The translations under genes were made by a program, and so were the position numbers. From Mobilicoccus sp032056465 (GTDB lineage: Bacteria > Actinomycetota > Actinomycetes > Actinomycetales > Dermatophilaceae), in NCBI RefSeq assembly GCF_032056465.1, contig NZ_DAMBCL010000034.1: a stretch of 36,036 nt of DNA. One strand, 5' to 3'. The notes under the pieces were generated by a model. It had not been told where the DNA came from, ran no database searches, and worked only from the letters and a program-made list of their open reading frames with translations. How positions within the stretch are numbered: the first letter of the stretch is position 1; each line of letters opens with the position of its first letter. Below are positions 7,042-14,730 of the stretch, one piece after another.

Positions 7042-8223
7042 TCACCCCCGCGCGGGGGGCGCGGGTCGCACGCCGACGGCGTCCCAGGAGGCACGCAGCG
7101 CGTCGAGGACGTCACCGTCGCCGTAGCGGTCGCGCGCCGCGGTCACGGTGACGGCGGCGAAGGTGGCGAAGTCGGCGTCCTTGGGCATGCGCCGGGTGAT
7201 CGTGTCGTACCAGACCTGGCCGGCGCGCTCCCAGGCGTGACCGCCGAGTGCGGTGGCGAACCGATAGAAGGCGTGATTGGGGATGCCCGAGTTGACGTGG
7301 ACACCGCCGTTGTCGCCGGTGTCGTCGTGCGGGAGGTCCTGATAGTCGCGCATGTGGGCCGGCTGAGGGTCCTTGCCCAGACGCGGGTCGTCGTACGCGG
7401 TGCCGGGAGCCTTCATCGAGCGCAGCGCGACACCCTTCACCCCCGGGCAGAAGAGCTTCGCCCCGATGAGCCAATCCGCCTCGTGCGCGGTCTGACCGGC
7501 GGTGTACTGCGCCGTGAGCACCCCGAAGACGTCGGAGATCGACTCGTTGAGCGCTCCCGCCTGGGCGAGATAGATGAGCCCTGAGGTGTACTGCGTGAGG
7601 CCGTGGGCGAGTTCGTGACCGATGACGTCGACGGAGTCGGTGAAGCTCGCGAAGATCACCCCGTCGCCGTCGCCGAAGACCATCTGCTCCCCGTTCCAGA
7701 ACGCGTTGTCGTACCCGCGCTCGTAGTGCACGCTCGCGACGAGCGGCAGCCCCTCGCCGTCGAGGCTGTCGCGCCCGTACACCTCGTGCAGCAGGCGCCA
7801 CGTGTCACCGAGCCCGTCGTACGCCTCGTTGACCGACTCGTCGGCGACCGGTGGCTCGCCTTCGGTGCGGGCGCGGCGACCCGGCAGCGTCGAGCCCTGC
7901 TGGGCATCGTGGACGAGGCGGTGCGGCGTGGCCGGTGAGGTCTTCTCGGCCTGTCCCTCCGCGGACTGAGGGCGGGCCGGTGGGCGCGGCCCCCGCAACG
8001 TCGTCGGTTCACCGAGCCGGGACCGCAGGTGGGGCGGGACGATCCCCTCCGCCGCCGGCCTCGGAGACGGCGGAGAAGGGCGGGCCGCGCGCACCTGTCG
8101 TTGCGCACGCATCGACTGCTCGAGTCGAAGAGTGAGCGCGGCGCGTGCGGCGACCTCTCCCTCGCACCGCTGCGCGACGGAATCCAACAGGTACGGCGGG
8201 ACGATGCCCTGACACCTCGACAT
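7042..8223 (-). CDS. M4 family (thermolysin-like) zinc metalloprotease, protealysin type
   Basis: A neutral zinc endopeptidase. The catalytic HELAHGLT supplies two zinc ligands and the general base, NESISD downstream supplies the third ligand, and GGVHVNSGIPNHAFY contains the conserved C-terminal histidine. The N-terminus is not a signal peptide: it begins MSRCQGIVPPYLLDSVA, the PPYLL-type motif of short-propeptide protealysin-like enzymes, which lack classical export signals. A second motif of this kind, GIVPPHLRSRL, occurs about 50 residues later. A Pro/Arg-rich linker then leads to the catalytic domain. The ATG at 8223 (393 residues) is preferred over an upstream in-frame start that would add an Arg-rich tail. 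A protease-inhibitor (emfourin) partner was not seen next to it. Confidence 0.93.
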   Translation of the reverse strand: MSRCQGIVPPYLLDSVAQRCEGEVAARAALTLRLEQSMRAQRQVRAARPSPPSPRPAAEGIVPPHLRSRLGEPTTLRGPRPPARPQSAEGQAEKTSPATPHRLVHDAQQGSTLPGRRARTEGEPPVADESVNEAYDGLGDTWRLLHEVYGRDSLDGEGLPLVASVHYERGYDNAFWNGEQMVFGDGDGVIFASFTDSVDVIGHELAHGLTQYTSGLIYLAQAGALNESISDVFGVLTAQYTAGQTAHEADWLIGAKLFCPGVKGVALRSMKAPGTAYDDPRLGKDPQPAHMRDYQDLPHDDTGDNGGVHVNSGIPNHAFYRFATALGGHAWERAGQVWYDTITRRMPKDADFATFAAVTVTAARDRYGDGDVLDALRASWDAVGVRPAPPARG

Positions 8224-8513
8224 GTGCCTACTCTGCCGCCTCCCACCGACAACCGATCCTCCAGCGTCTGCCGATCGCGTCCGCCGGTCGCTCTGCCGAT
8301 CGCGTCGGCGGCGACGGCCTCGCCGCATCCACCCCGGTCGGGCGTCGTCGCGGTGGTGGCGGCGGCGTGCCGCTCACCGGAACCCGGGGAGAGGCCCGGA
8401 ACGTGGCGAGGGCCACGGCCGATCCGGCGGGCCCACGCCCCGAAGCGCCGGGTTTTTCGCGCCCGGACCGGGTAAATTCCGTCGAGGGACACGAGGCACC
8501 CCGAAGGAGACCG

Positions 8514-9947
8514 ATGGCGATGCTGATCAGAGGCGGTGAGAGGCCGTCGCCGGGCGAAGTGCTGACGGTGCCCGATCTCGCCGGGCCTCTGCCCCGCCTC
8601 CGCCTTCTCGCCGTCACCCTGCCGTGCGTCGCGGTCGTCGCCCTCACCGTGCTGCGCCATACCGTCGTCGCCGACCGATGGCCCGCGCACGGGCATCTGC
8701 TCCTCGACGGGTTCCTCACCATCGCCACGGCCGTGTTCGCCGTGGCGATGGCGGCGACGGTCGAACAGCGCCACCGCCAGGTCGTCCAGCGCAGTCTCGA
8801 CCTCGCGGCGATCGAGACCGTCGCCGCGGCGGCACGCCGCGCCCACACCCCCGACGACGTCGCGCACTCCTGTCTGCGGGCGGTGCTGGACGCCACTGGC
8901 GCGGCCTCGGCCCGACTCGACGCCCTCGACCGCCTCGATCCCGAGTCCGACACGACGACATGGCAGTTCGACGACCATCCCGCCGCGACCGGGGCGCCTG
9001 GCCGCACCCTGCCGCTCACCTGCGCCGACGACCCGCTGGGCACCCTCACCATCGTCGGTGAGGACGCGGTCGCCCACCCGCTCACCGACGCCGCGCACGC
9101 CGGCATCGCGACGACCGTCGCCTCGGCGCTCCACCGGGCCCGCCACCTCGCCCACCTCCACCACGAGTGCCACGACGCCGCCCTCGCCGAACGCGACCGC
9201 ATCGCCCGAGAGATGCACGACAGCCTCGCGCAGGCCCTCGGCGCCGCCCACCTGCGGATCCACGCCATCAGCGCCCACCCCGACCTCGCCACGTCCCCCG
9301 ACGTGGCCGACGAACTCGACGACGTCGCCTCCCTGTGCGAGGAGGCCTATGCCGACGTCCGCGAGGCGATCCTCGGGCTGCGGACCAGCGCCGCCCCCCC
9401 CACGCACACCCTCACCCAGGCGCTCGAGGGCTACCTCGCGGCGTGGTCGCGGCGCGCGGGCGTCCCGGCCCGTCTCGACGTCGAGACCGACTCCGCCGAC
9501 GCCCTGCCGCCCCACGACCAGAACCACGTCCTGCGCGTCGTGCAGGAGGCCCTCACCAACGTGCGCAAGCACGCCGGCGCCGGATGCGTCGAGGTGCGGA
9601 TCGGCCACGGCCGCAGCCGTACCCACGTGACGATCGTCGACGACGGATGCGGCTTCGACCCCGCCGACCCCACCGAGGACCGGTACGGTCTGGCCACGAT
9701 GACCGAACGCGCCCACCTCCTCGACGGCACCCTCGCCGTCGACAGCGCCCCGGGCCACGGCACGCGGATCACGCTCGACCTCCCCACTCCGCCGCCTGCG
9801 CCGCACCCGTACGTCCCCACCCCCGAGAGGACGGCCGACGCGTCGATGTCCACGAGCACGATGTCCACGAGCACGATGTCCACGACCACCCCCAGGGCGA
9901 CGACGATCCCGGGCACGCGTCACGCCCACGCCCGCGCGACCTCATGA
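8514..9947 (+). CDS. NarX/DegS-type sensor histidine kinase
   Basis: Membrane-anchored sensor that autophosphorylates on His and passes phosphate to the adjacent regulator. Two hydrophobic segments lie near residues 35-50 and 60-80, with no large extracellular domain. A GAF-like domain follows (about 95-215), then HisKA_3 with the phospho-acceptor in ERDRIAREMHDSLAQ (His near 235). The HATPase_c domain has EALTNVRKHA (N-box), DDGCGFDP and GHGTRITLDLP. The tail carries three copies of a Met-Ser-Thr-Ser-Thr unit. The ATG at 8514 follows GAAGGAG. A -10-like TAAATT is at 8473-8478. It overlaps the response regulator by 4 bp and sits directly before nrfHA, so it probably controls nitrite ammonification. 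The signal sensed is not visible. Confidence 0.93.
   Translation: MAMLIRGGERPSPGEVLTVPDLAGPLPRLRLLAVTLPCVAVVALTVLRHTVVADRWPAHGHLLLDGFLTIATAVFAVAMAATVEQRHRQVVQRSLDLAAIETVAAAARRAHTPDDVAHSCLRAVLDATGAASARLDALDRLDPESDTTTWQFDDHPAATGAPGRTLPLTCADDPLGTLTIVGEDAVAHPLTDAAHAGIATTVASALHRARHLAHLHHECHDAALAERDRIAREMHDSLAQALGAAHLRIHAISAHPDLATSPDVADELDDVASLCEEAYADVREAILGLRTSAAPPTHTLTQALEGYLAAWSRRAGVPARLDVETDSADALPPHDQNHVLRVVQEALTNVRKHAGAGCVEVRIGHGRSRTHVTIVDDGCGFDPADPTEDRYGLATMTERAHLLDGTLAVDSAPGHGTRITLDLPTPPPAPHPYVPTPERTADASMSTSTMSTSTMSTTTPRATTIPGTRHAHARATS
9846..9890 (+). repeat. 15-bp tandem repeat at the end of the histidine kinase gene
   Basis: atgtccacgagcacg occurs at 9846-9860 and 9861-9875, with a variant atgtccacgaccacc at 9876-9890. 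In frame it encodes the repeated Met-Ser-Thr-Ser-Thr tail of the kinase. Confidence 0.9.
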
Positions 9948-10636
9948 TCGCCGCACCCACCGAGCCCATCCGCGTGCTCGTCGTCGACGACCAGAGCCTG
10001 TTCCGCGGCTCGCTCGCCGCCGTCATCGACGCTCAGCCCGACCTCGACGTCATCGGGGAGGCCGTCAACGGCATCGACGCACTCGAACAGTCCCAGGCGC
10101 TGAACCCCGACGTCGTCGTGATGGACGTCGAGATGCCCGTCATGGACGGCCTCGAGGCCGCCGCCCTGCTGCGCGAACAGCTTCCCGCGGCCAAGGTCGT
10201 CATGCTCACCGTCGACGACGACGACGATCACCTGCTGCGCGCGGTCCGCCTCGGCGTCCACGGATACCTGCTGAAGAACATGCGGCCCACCGAGCTGTTC
10301 GACATGATCCGCTCCGTCATGCGGGGGGAGACCCCCGTGGCGCCCGCGCTCGTCGGTCGGCTCGTCGCCGAGCTGCGCCAGAGCGACCGCCGCCCCCGCA
10401 CCCCCGAACCGTCCCGTCCCGAGGATCTCCTCTCGGCGCGGGAGCTCGAGATCCTCCGACTCGTCGCGCAGGGCCTGTCGAACAAGGAGATCGGCTCGCG
10501 TCTGTCCATCACCGAGGGCACGGTGAAGAACCACGTGCACAACGCCCTGCAGAAGCTCGGGATGGAGAACCGGATCCAGGCCGCCGCCTACATCGTGCGG
10601 CAGGGCCTCGGCGCCCCCTCCCACCTCCGCGGATAG
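9944..10636 (+). CDS. NarL/LuxR-family response regulator
   Basis: DNA-binding regulator activated by the upstream kinase. The receiver domain (about 8-125) has acidic DD at 15-16, phospho-acceptor Asp61 in VVVMDVEMPVMDG, Thr in MLTVDDD and Lys in YLLKN. A linker leads to a LuxR-type helix-turn-helix, LSARELEILRLVAQGLSNKEIG followed by the TVKNHVHNALQKL recognition region. At 230 residues it has NarL size. Its start overlaps the kinase stop (ATGA). The 155-bp gap before nrfH is the obvious target promoter. It contains tacccgatttctaccgg, loosely like NarL heptamers, but the match is too weak to call a site. Confidence 0.94.
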   Translation: MIAAPTEPIRVLVVDDQSLFRGSLAAVIDAQPDLDVIGEAVNGIDALEQSQALNPDVVVMDVEMPVMDGLEAAALLREQLPAAKVVMLTVDDDDDHLLRAVRLGVHGYLLKNMRPTELFDMIRSVMRGETPVAPALVGRLVAELRQSDRRPRTPEPSRPEDLLSARELEILRLVAQGLSNKEIGSRLSITEGTVKNHVHNALQKLGMENRIQAAAYIVRQGLGAPSHLRG

Positions 10637-10677
10637 AGGGCCGGCCGGCCCGCCTGTACCCGATTTCTACCGGGAGA

Positions 10678-10699
10678 GGGGTGGGGAAACCCCGACCCC
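10678..10699 (+). terminator. G/C hairpin between the response regulator and nrfH
   Basis: GGGGTGGGG, loop AAA, CCCCGACCCC. The inner four G-C pairs are perfect and an outer four follow past a mismatch. There is no T-run. It could terminate the regulator mRNA or act as an attenuator or processing site before nrfHA. Confidence 0.4.
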
Positions 10700-10791
10700 G
10701 CCGGGAGAATCGGCCTCATGGACGCCGTGGGTGCCCTCCCCAGGTCACGGACGCCGCGCCCACGACCCGTTCGAGAGGCGAGGTGGACGAC

Positions 10792-11286
10792 ATGAGCAGG
10801 CCGCGGTGGTGGACGGGACTCGCCCGCACCGTCGGGATGCGCGGACTGGTCTACTCCACCCTCACCGTCCTCGTCGGCGCCGTCCTCGGCCTCGGGGTCT
10901 TCACCTTCGGCTATGCCGGCGGCTGGGCCTACTTCGGCAACAACCCCCAGACGTGCGCCCAGTGCCACGCGATGGGCGACCAGTACTCGGGATGGCTCAA
11001 GGGCAGCCACACCAACGTCGCCACCTGCAACGACTGTCACGCGCCGCACGGCAACTACGTCGCCAAGTACATCAACAAGGCCGACAACGGGTTCTGGCAC
11101 TCGTTGAAGTTCACGACCCGTGACTATCCGGAGAAGATCCAGATCCGCCCGCACAACAAGCAGATCACCGAGCACGCCTGCCTGTACTGCCATGAGGACC
11201 TGACCGACCGGATCCACGTCACGCGCCCGGAGGGCGAACAGATTTCCTGCATCAGGTGTCACACCGACGTCGGGCACAAGAGGTGA
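10792..11286 (+). CDS. nrfH: Cytochrome c nitrite reductase small subunit (NapC/NrfH tetraheme quinol dehydrogenase)
   Basis: Membrane-anchored tetraheme cytochrome that oxidises menaquinol and passes electrons to NrfA on the outer face of the membrane. One transmembrane helix lies near residues 15-40 (GLVYSTLTVLVGAVLGLGVF). Four CxxCH motifs follow in order: CAQCH with a downstream Met (CHAMGD, a candidate heme ligand), CNDCH, CLYCH and CIRCH. Length is 164 residues. The ATG at 10792 is preceded by GAGGTGG at good spacing; the open frame upstream lacks family character. nrfA starts at or just after its stop, so the two are coupled and presumably form an NrfHA complex. Confidence 0.96.
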   Translation: MSRPRWWTGLARTVGMRGLVYSTLTVLVGAVLGLGVFTFGYAGGWAYFGNNPQTCAQCHAMGDQYSGWLKGSHTNVATCNDCHAPHGNYVAKYINKADNGFWHSLKFTTRDYPEKIQIRPHNKQITEHACLYCHEDLTDRIHVTRPEGEQISCIRCHTDVGHKR

Positions 11287-11291
11287 TGAGC

Positions 11292-12812
11292 ATGAGTAGT
11301 TCCACGGCCGAAGAGCCGACGGGCAAGGGGCCGAAGGGCGACGAGACGACCGCCGAAGGACCCCGGCCGTCGGAACCGTCGAAGCGGACCAAGACCCTCA
11401 TCGGGTTGACGATCCTCGCCGTCGCGGCGGTGACGGTGGGCGTGGCGGCCCTCCTCATCAGCATCATGGACCGGCGCCACGAGGCGCAGGACCAGTACGT
11501 CCGCGTCGCCGAGATCGACGAGACCACCGTCGACCCGGCGATCTGGGGCCGCAACTGGCCGCTGGAGTACGACTCCTACCAGCGCACCACCGACCAGGCC
11601 AAGACCCAGCACGGCGGCTCGGAGGCGCTCCCGCACAACCCGACCGCGGAGGACCCGCGCACGGTCGTCACCGAGCAGAAGATCGAGGTCGATCCTCGCC
11701 TCGTGCAGATGTGGAAGGGCTACGCCTTCTCGGTCGACTATCGCGAGAAGCGTGGGCACGCCTACATGCTCGTCGACCAGCGCAGCACCCGCCGGGTCAC
11801 CGAGTTCAAGCAGCCGGGCGCCTGCCTCAACTGCCACGCGTCGATGACGAAGATCTACAACGACCTCGGCCAGGGCGATGCACACGCCGGCTTCGCCAAG
11901 CTCAACAAGATGACCTACGCGGAGGCCACCAAGCTCGCCGAGCACCCCATCAGCTGCATCGACTGCCACGACCCGGCGACGATGAAGCTGCGCATCACCC
12001 GGCCGGCGTTCGAGAACGGCATCAAGGCGCTCAAGGCCTCCCAGGGCGTGAAGGACTACGACGTCAACCGTGACGCCTCGGCCCAGGAGATGCGCACGTT
12101 CGTCTGTGCCCAGTGCCACGTCGAATACGCCTTCCCCGGCGAGGGCAAGACACTCACCTTCCCGTGGAAGTACGGCAACACCGTGCGCGACGAGGAGCGG
12201 TACTGGAACGAGACCGGGTGGAACGACTGGACCCACGAACTCACCGGCGCCAAGATGCTCAAGGCCCAGCACCCCGAGTTCGAGCTCTACAGCCAGGGCA
12301 TCCACGCCCGTTCCGGCGTGAGCTGCGCCGACTGCCACATGCCCTACAAGCGCGAGGGCGCGCAGAAGGTCAGCGACCACCAGGTCCGCAGCCCCATGTT
12401 CAACATCAACGCCTCCTGCCAGACCTGCCACAAGCAGACCGAGCAGGAGATCAAGGACCGGGTCACCCAGATCCAGGAACGCCACCTGCACACCCGCAAC
12501 CAGGCGAGCCAGGCGCTCTCGGAGTTCATCACCGACCTCGAGAAGGCGGCGAAGGACCCGAAGACGAACAAGGACGACCTCGAAGCCGCCCGCGCCTACC
12601 AGCGCAAGGCCAGCTTCTACATCGACTGGATCGTCTCGGAGAACTCCAACGGCTTCCACGCCCCCGGCGAGGCCCTGCGCGTCCTCAACGACGCGAACGA
12701 CGCCGCCCGCAAGGGACAGCTCGTGCTCCGCGGCGTGCGCAGCGCCGACCTGCCGGACGACGCCCCGGCGAACGCGCCCACGGCCGTGACGACGGGAACG
12801 CCCACGCACTGA
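11292..12812 (+). CDS. nrfA: Ammonia-forming cytochrome c nitrite reductase (pentaheme NrfA)
   Basis: Reduces nitrite to ammonium with six electrons outside the membrane. An N-terminal membrane segment (TLIGLTILAVAAVTVGVAAL) acts as signal or anchor. Heme motifs in order are CLNCH (about 178), CIDCH (222), CAQCH (272), CADCH (345) and CQTCH (376). The first, which in classical enzymes is CxxCK at the catalytic heme, is CxxCH here. Around the motifs are the expected active-site elements: ITRPAF with Arg after heme 2, CHVEYAF with Tyr after heme 3, and the GIHARSGVSC histidine before heme 4. The C-terminus is helical, with a Thr/Ala-rich tail. Start 11292 is preferred because GAGG is 8 bp upstream; an ATG at 11286 overlapping the nrfH stop is possible. 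It is followed by a strong hairpin. Confidence 0.96.
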   Translation: MSSSTAEEPTGKGPKGDETTAEGPRPSEPSKRTKTLIGLTILAVAAVTVGVAALLISIMDRRHEAQDQYVRVAEIDETTVDPAIWGRNWPLEYDSYQRTTDQAKTQHGGSEALPHNPTAEDPRTVVTEQKIEVDPRLVQMWKGYAFSVDYREKRGHAYMLVDQRSTRRVTEFKQPGACLNCHASMTKIYNDLGQGDAHAGFAKLNKMTYAEATKLAEHPISCIDCHDPATMKLRITRPAFENGIKALKASQGVKDYDVNRDASAQEMRTFVCAQCHVEYAFPGEGKTLTFPWKYGNTVRDEERYWNETGWNDWTHELTGAKMLKAQHPEFELYSQGIHARSGVSCADCHMPYKREGAQKVSDHQVRSPMFNINASCQTCHKQTEQEIKDRVTQIQERHLHTRNQASQALSEFITDLEKAAKDPKTNKDDLEAARAYQRKASFYIDWIVSENSNGFHAPGEALRVLNDANDAARKGQLVLRGVRSADLPDDAPANAPTAVTTGTPTH

Positions 12813-12827
12813 CCGCATCGCGCCGAC

Positions 12828-12857
12828 GAGGGGAGGGGACCGGTGTCCCCTCCCCTC
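12828..12857 (+). terminator. nrfA: Perfect 13-bp hairpin after nrfA
   Basis: GAGGGGAGGGGAC, loop CGGT, GTCCCCTCCCCTC form a perfect stem 16 bp past the nrfA stop. No T-run follows. It separates nrfHA from the TPR/cytochrome-maturation operon, which therefore probably has its own promoter. Confidence 0.75.
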
Positions 12858-12912
12858 CGGTGTGTGTGGGGAGGTGGCCGCGAGGGCACAGGGACCTCCC
12901 CCGTGCACAGGC

Positions 12913-12946
12913 CGATATACGCAGGGTGCAGCCGGGGAATATATCG
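12913..12946. promoter_or_regulatory. AT-rich inverted repeat upstream of the cytochrome maturation operon
   Basis: CGATATA (12913-12919) and TATATCG (12940-12946) are perfect inverted 7-mers separated by 20 bp. They stand out sharply in a sequence of over 70% GC. The arms also offer TANNNT-like -10 sequences. They lie about 120-150 bp before the TPR gene. Which protein binds is unknown. Confidence 0.45.
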
Positions 12947-13063
12947 AACGTCCTGGGCCCCTACCGGAAACATGTCGGCCGACGGATGGCCGGTGCCCAC
13001 GGGAGCCGGGAGGGTGGGGGAGACCTGATCGCCCCCGATCCCTGCCGAACCGCCGAGGACACG

Positions 13064-13975
13064 ATGATCCGCGACACCCCCGACACACGGGCCTGGCTCG
13101 GCCTCGACGCCGACGCCGACGAGGCCCACGTGGAGTCCACCCGTGAGGCCCTCGACGCCTTCCTCGCCGGCGCTCCACCGGAACTCGACGGTTGGGCCCA
13201 CGGTCAGCGCGAGGCGCGGTTCGTCCACCCGGCAGGCGCCGCTCGCCCCGCGTCCCCCGCCGCGGCGCGGGGAGCAGTCGTCGGGACGGGCACCGCCTCC
13301 GTGCGGCGTCGCCGCTCGCGCCTCGTGCCCCTCGGGATCGCCGCCGCGCTCGCCCTCCTCGTCGTCGGTGTCTACCACCTGGGTGACACGGGTGCCCCCG
13401 CCGCAGCCGGAGGCGAGGCGCAGGCCGCAGCCAACCCGCACGCGACCGGGATGCCCACGGACATGCCCACCGAGATGGCCACGCAACCGCCGCTCGACCA
13501 GGCCAAGGTCGACGGGCTCACGAAGAAGATCGCCGCCGAGCCCACGAACACGTCGGCGATGAAGGAGCTCGCGAACGAGTACTCCCGCGCCGGTCACTAC
13601 CGCAAGGCCTCGGAGACCCAGGCCCGCATCGTCGAACTCGAACCGGACAACGTCGACGCGCTGCTCGCCCTTGGCGTCGCCCACTTCAACATGGACGATC
13701 TGCCCACCGCGGAGAAGCACTGGAACGAGGTGCTGAAGAAGGACCCGAAGAACGTCGGCGCCTACTACGACCTGGGGTTCCTCTACTTCGCGAAGAACCC
13801 GCCGGAGCTCGACAAGGCCGAGGCCGCGTGGCAGAAGCTCGTCGAGATCGCCCCCGACTCCGAGCTCGCGAACAACGTCAAGAGCCACCTCGCGCGCTTC
13901 AAGAGCGGCGCCGCGGGCGGCACGGGGAGCACCTCGCCCACCGCCGTCCCGACGGCGACCGCGACGCGGGGCTGA
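13064..13975 (+). CDS. TPR-repeat membrane protein of the nitrite reductase/cytochrome c maturation cluster
   Basis: Residues 1-75 are cytosolic and acidic then basic. One transmembrane helix follows (RLVPLGIAAALALLVVGVYHLG, near 85-107), then an Ala/Met/Pro linker and TPR-like helical repeats (about 150-275: AMKELANEYSRAGHYRKASE, VDALLALGVAHFNMDDLPTA, VGAYYDLGFLYFAK). By topology the TPRs face outward. TPR proteins of the NrfG/CcmI type help bring apocytochrome to the heme ligation machinery. The location between nrfA and ccdA suggests the same here, but this is inference from position. The ATG at 13064 has GAGG about seven bases upstream. ccdA begins 3 bp after the stop. Confidence 0.85.
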   Translation: MIRDTPDTRAWLGLDADADEAHVESTREALDAFLAGAPPELDGWAHGQREARFVHPAGAARPASPAAARGAVVGTGTASVRRRRSRLVPLGIAAALALLVVGVYHLGDTGAPAAAGGEAQAAANPHATGMPTDMPTEMATQPPLDQAKVDGLTKKIAAEPTNTSAMKELANEYSRAGHYRKASETQARIVELEPDNVDALLALGVAHFNMDDLPTAEKHWNEVLKKDPKNVGAYYDLGFLYFAKNPPELDKAEAAWQKLVEIAPDSELANNVKSHLARFKSGAAGGTGSTSPTAVPTATATRG

Positions 13976-13978
13976 CGG

Positions 13979-14719
13979 ATGGAGGTCACGTTCCTGCTCG
14001 CGCTGGCCGCCGGGATCGTGGCCTTCGCCTCGCCGTGCTTCCTCCCGATCGTCCCCGTCTACCTCGGCTATCTCGCGGGCTCGCTGCCCGGCGAGGTCAC
14101 CGTGAGCCGGGAGGTGCGGCGGGCGGCCGTCCGCCAGGCGGTGATGTTCGTCGCCGGCTTCACCGTCGTGTTCGTCGGGTTGTGGGCCTCGATCGGACTC
14201 GTCGGGTACGTCGTCGGTGACCTCCGCGGCCCGTTGCGCCTCGTCGGCGGGGCGATCCTCGTCCTCATGGGGCTGCACGTCGCGGGCCTCGTCGAGATCC
14301 CTCTCCTGCACCGACAGCTGCGCGTCCCCACGACGCGCGTCCTGGGCGGCGGTGCTCAGGGCATCGACGTCGCCACGCTCACCCCGAGTTACCGGCGTTC
14401 CGCGCTGCTCGGCCTCGCGTTCGGCGCAGGCTGGACCCCCTGCATCGGCCCCATCCTCGGCGGCGTCATCGGCCTCGCCTCCGCGAGCGACACCGTCCTG
14501 CAGGGCGTCGCGCTCCTGCTCACGTTCTCCCTCGGGCTCGGCATCCCCTTCGTCCTCATCGCCGCCGGGGCGACGCAGGTCGGTGCGCACCTGTCCCGCC
14601 TTCGCCGCCACGAGACCGCGGTGGCCCTCGCCTCCGGCGGGCTGCTCGTCCTCACCGGCTTCCTCATGATCACCGGCCTGCTCGACACGGTCGCCGCCCT
14701 CACCCCCACCCTCCTCTGA
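13979..14719 (+). CDS. ccdA: Cytochrome c biogenesis thiol-disulfide transporter CcdA
   Basis: Polytopic membrane protein that carries reducing equivalents from cytosolic thioredoxin across the membrane to the outer-face thioredoxin (TlpA/ResA), so that apocytochrome CxxCH cysteines stay reduced. The two conserved membrane cysteines are in FASPCFLPIVPVYLGYLAG and AGWTPCIGPILGG. Six hydrophobic segments are visible. Length is 246 residues, normal for CcdA. The ATG at 13979 begins just before the first membrane helix and lies 3 bp after the TPR gene. Genes for the remaining System II parts follow in the same direction. Confidence 0.94.
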   Translation: MEVTFLLALAAGIVAFASPCFLPIVPVYLGYLAGSLPGEVTVSREVRRAAVRQAVMFVAGFTVVFVGLWASIGLVGYVVGDLRGPLRLVGGAILVLMGLHVAGLVEIPLLHRQLRVPTTRVLGGGAQGIDVATLTPSYRRSALLGLAFGAGWTPCIGPILGGVIGLASASDTVLQGVALLLTFSLGLGIPFVLIAAGATQVGAHLSRLRRHETAVALASGGLLVLTGFLMITGLLDTVAALTPTLL

Positions 14720-14730
14720 GCGAGACGCCC

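Noticed and set aside
10656..10672. NarL-type heptamer sites before nrfH (tacccgatttctaccgg)
   Set aside because: Matches to the proteobacterial TACYYMT heptamer are partial, and actinobacterial sites for this regulator are not established.
11259..13178. Minus-strand open frame opposite nrfA and the TPR gene
   Set aside because: Antisense to nrfA with its five heme motifs; composition is typical of GC-rich shadow frames.
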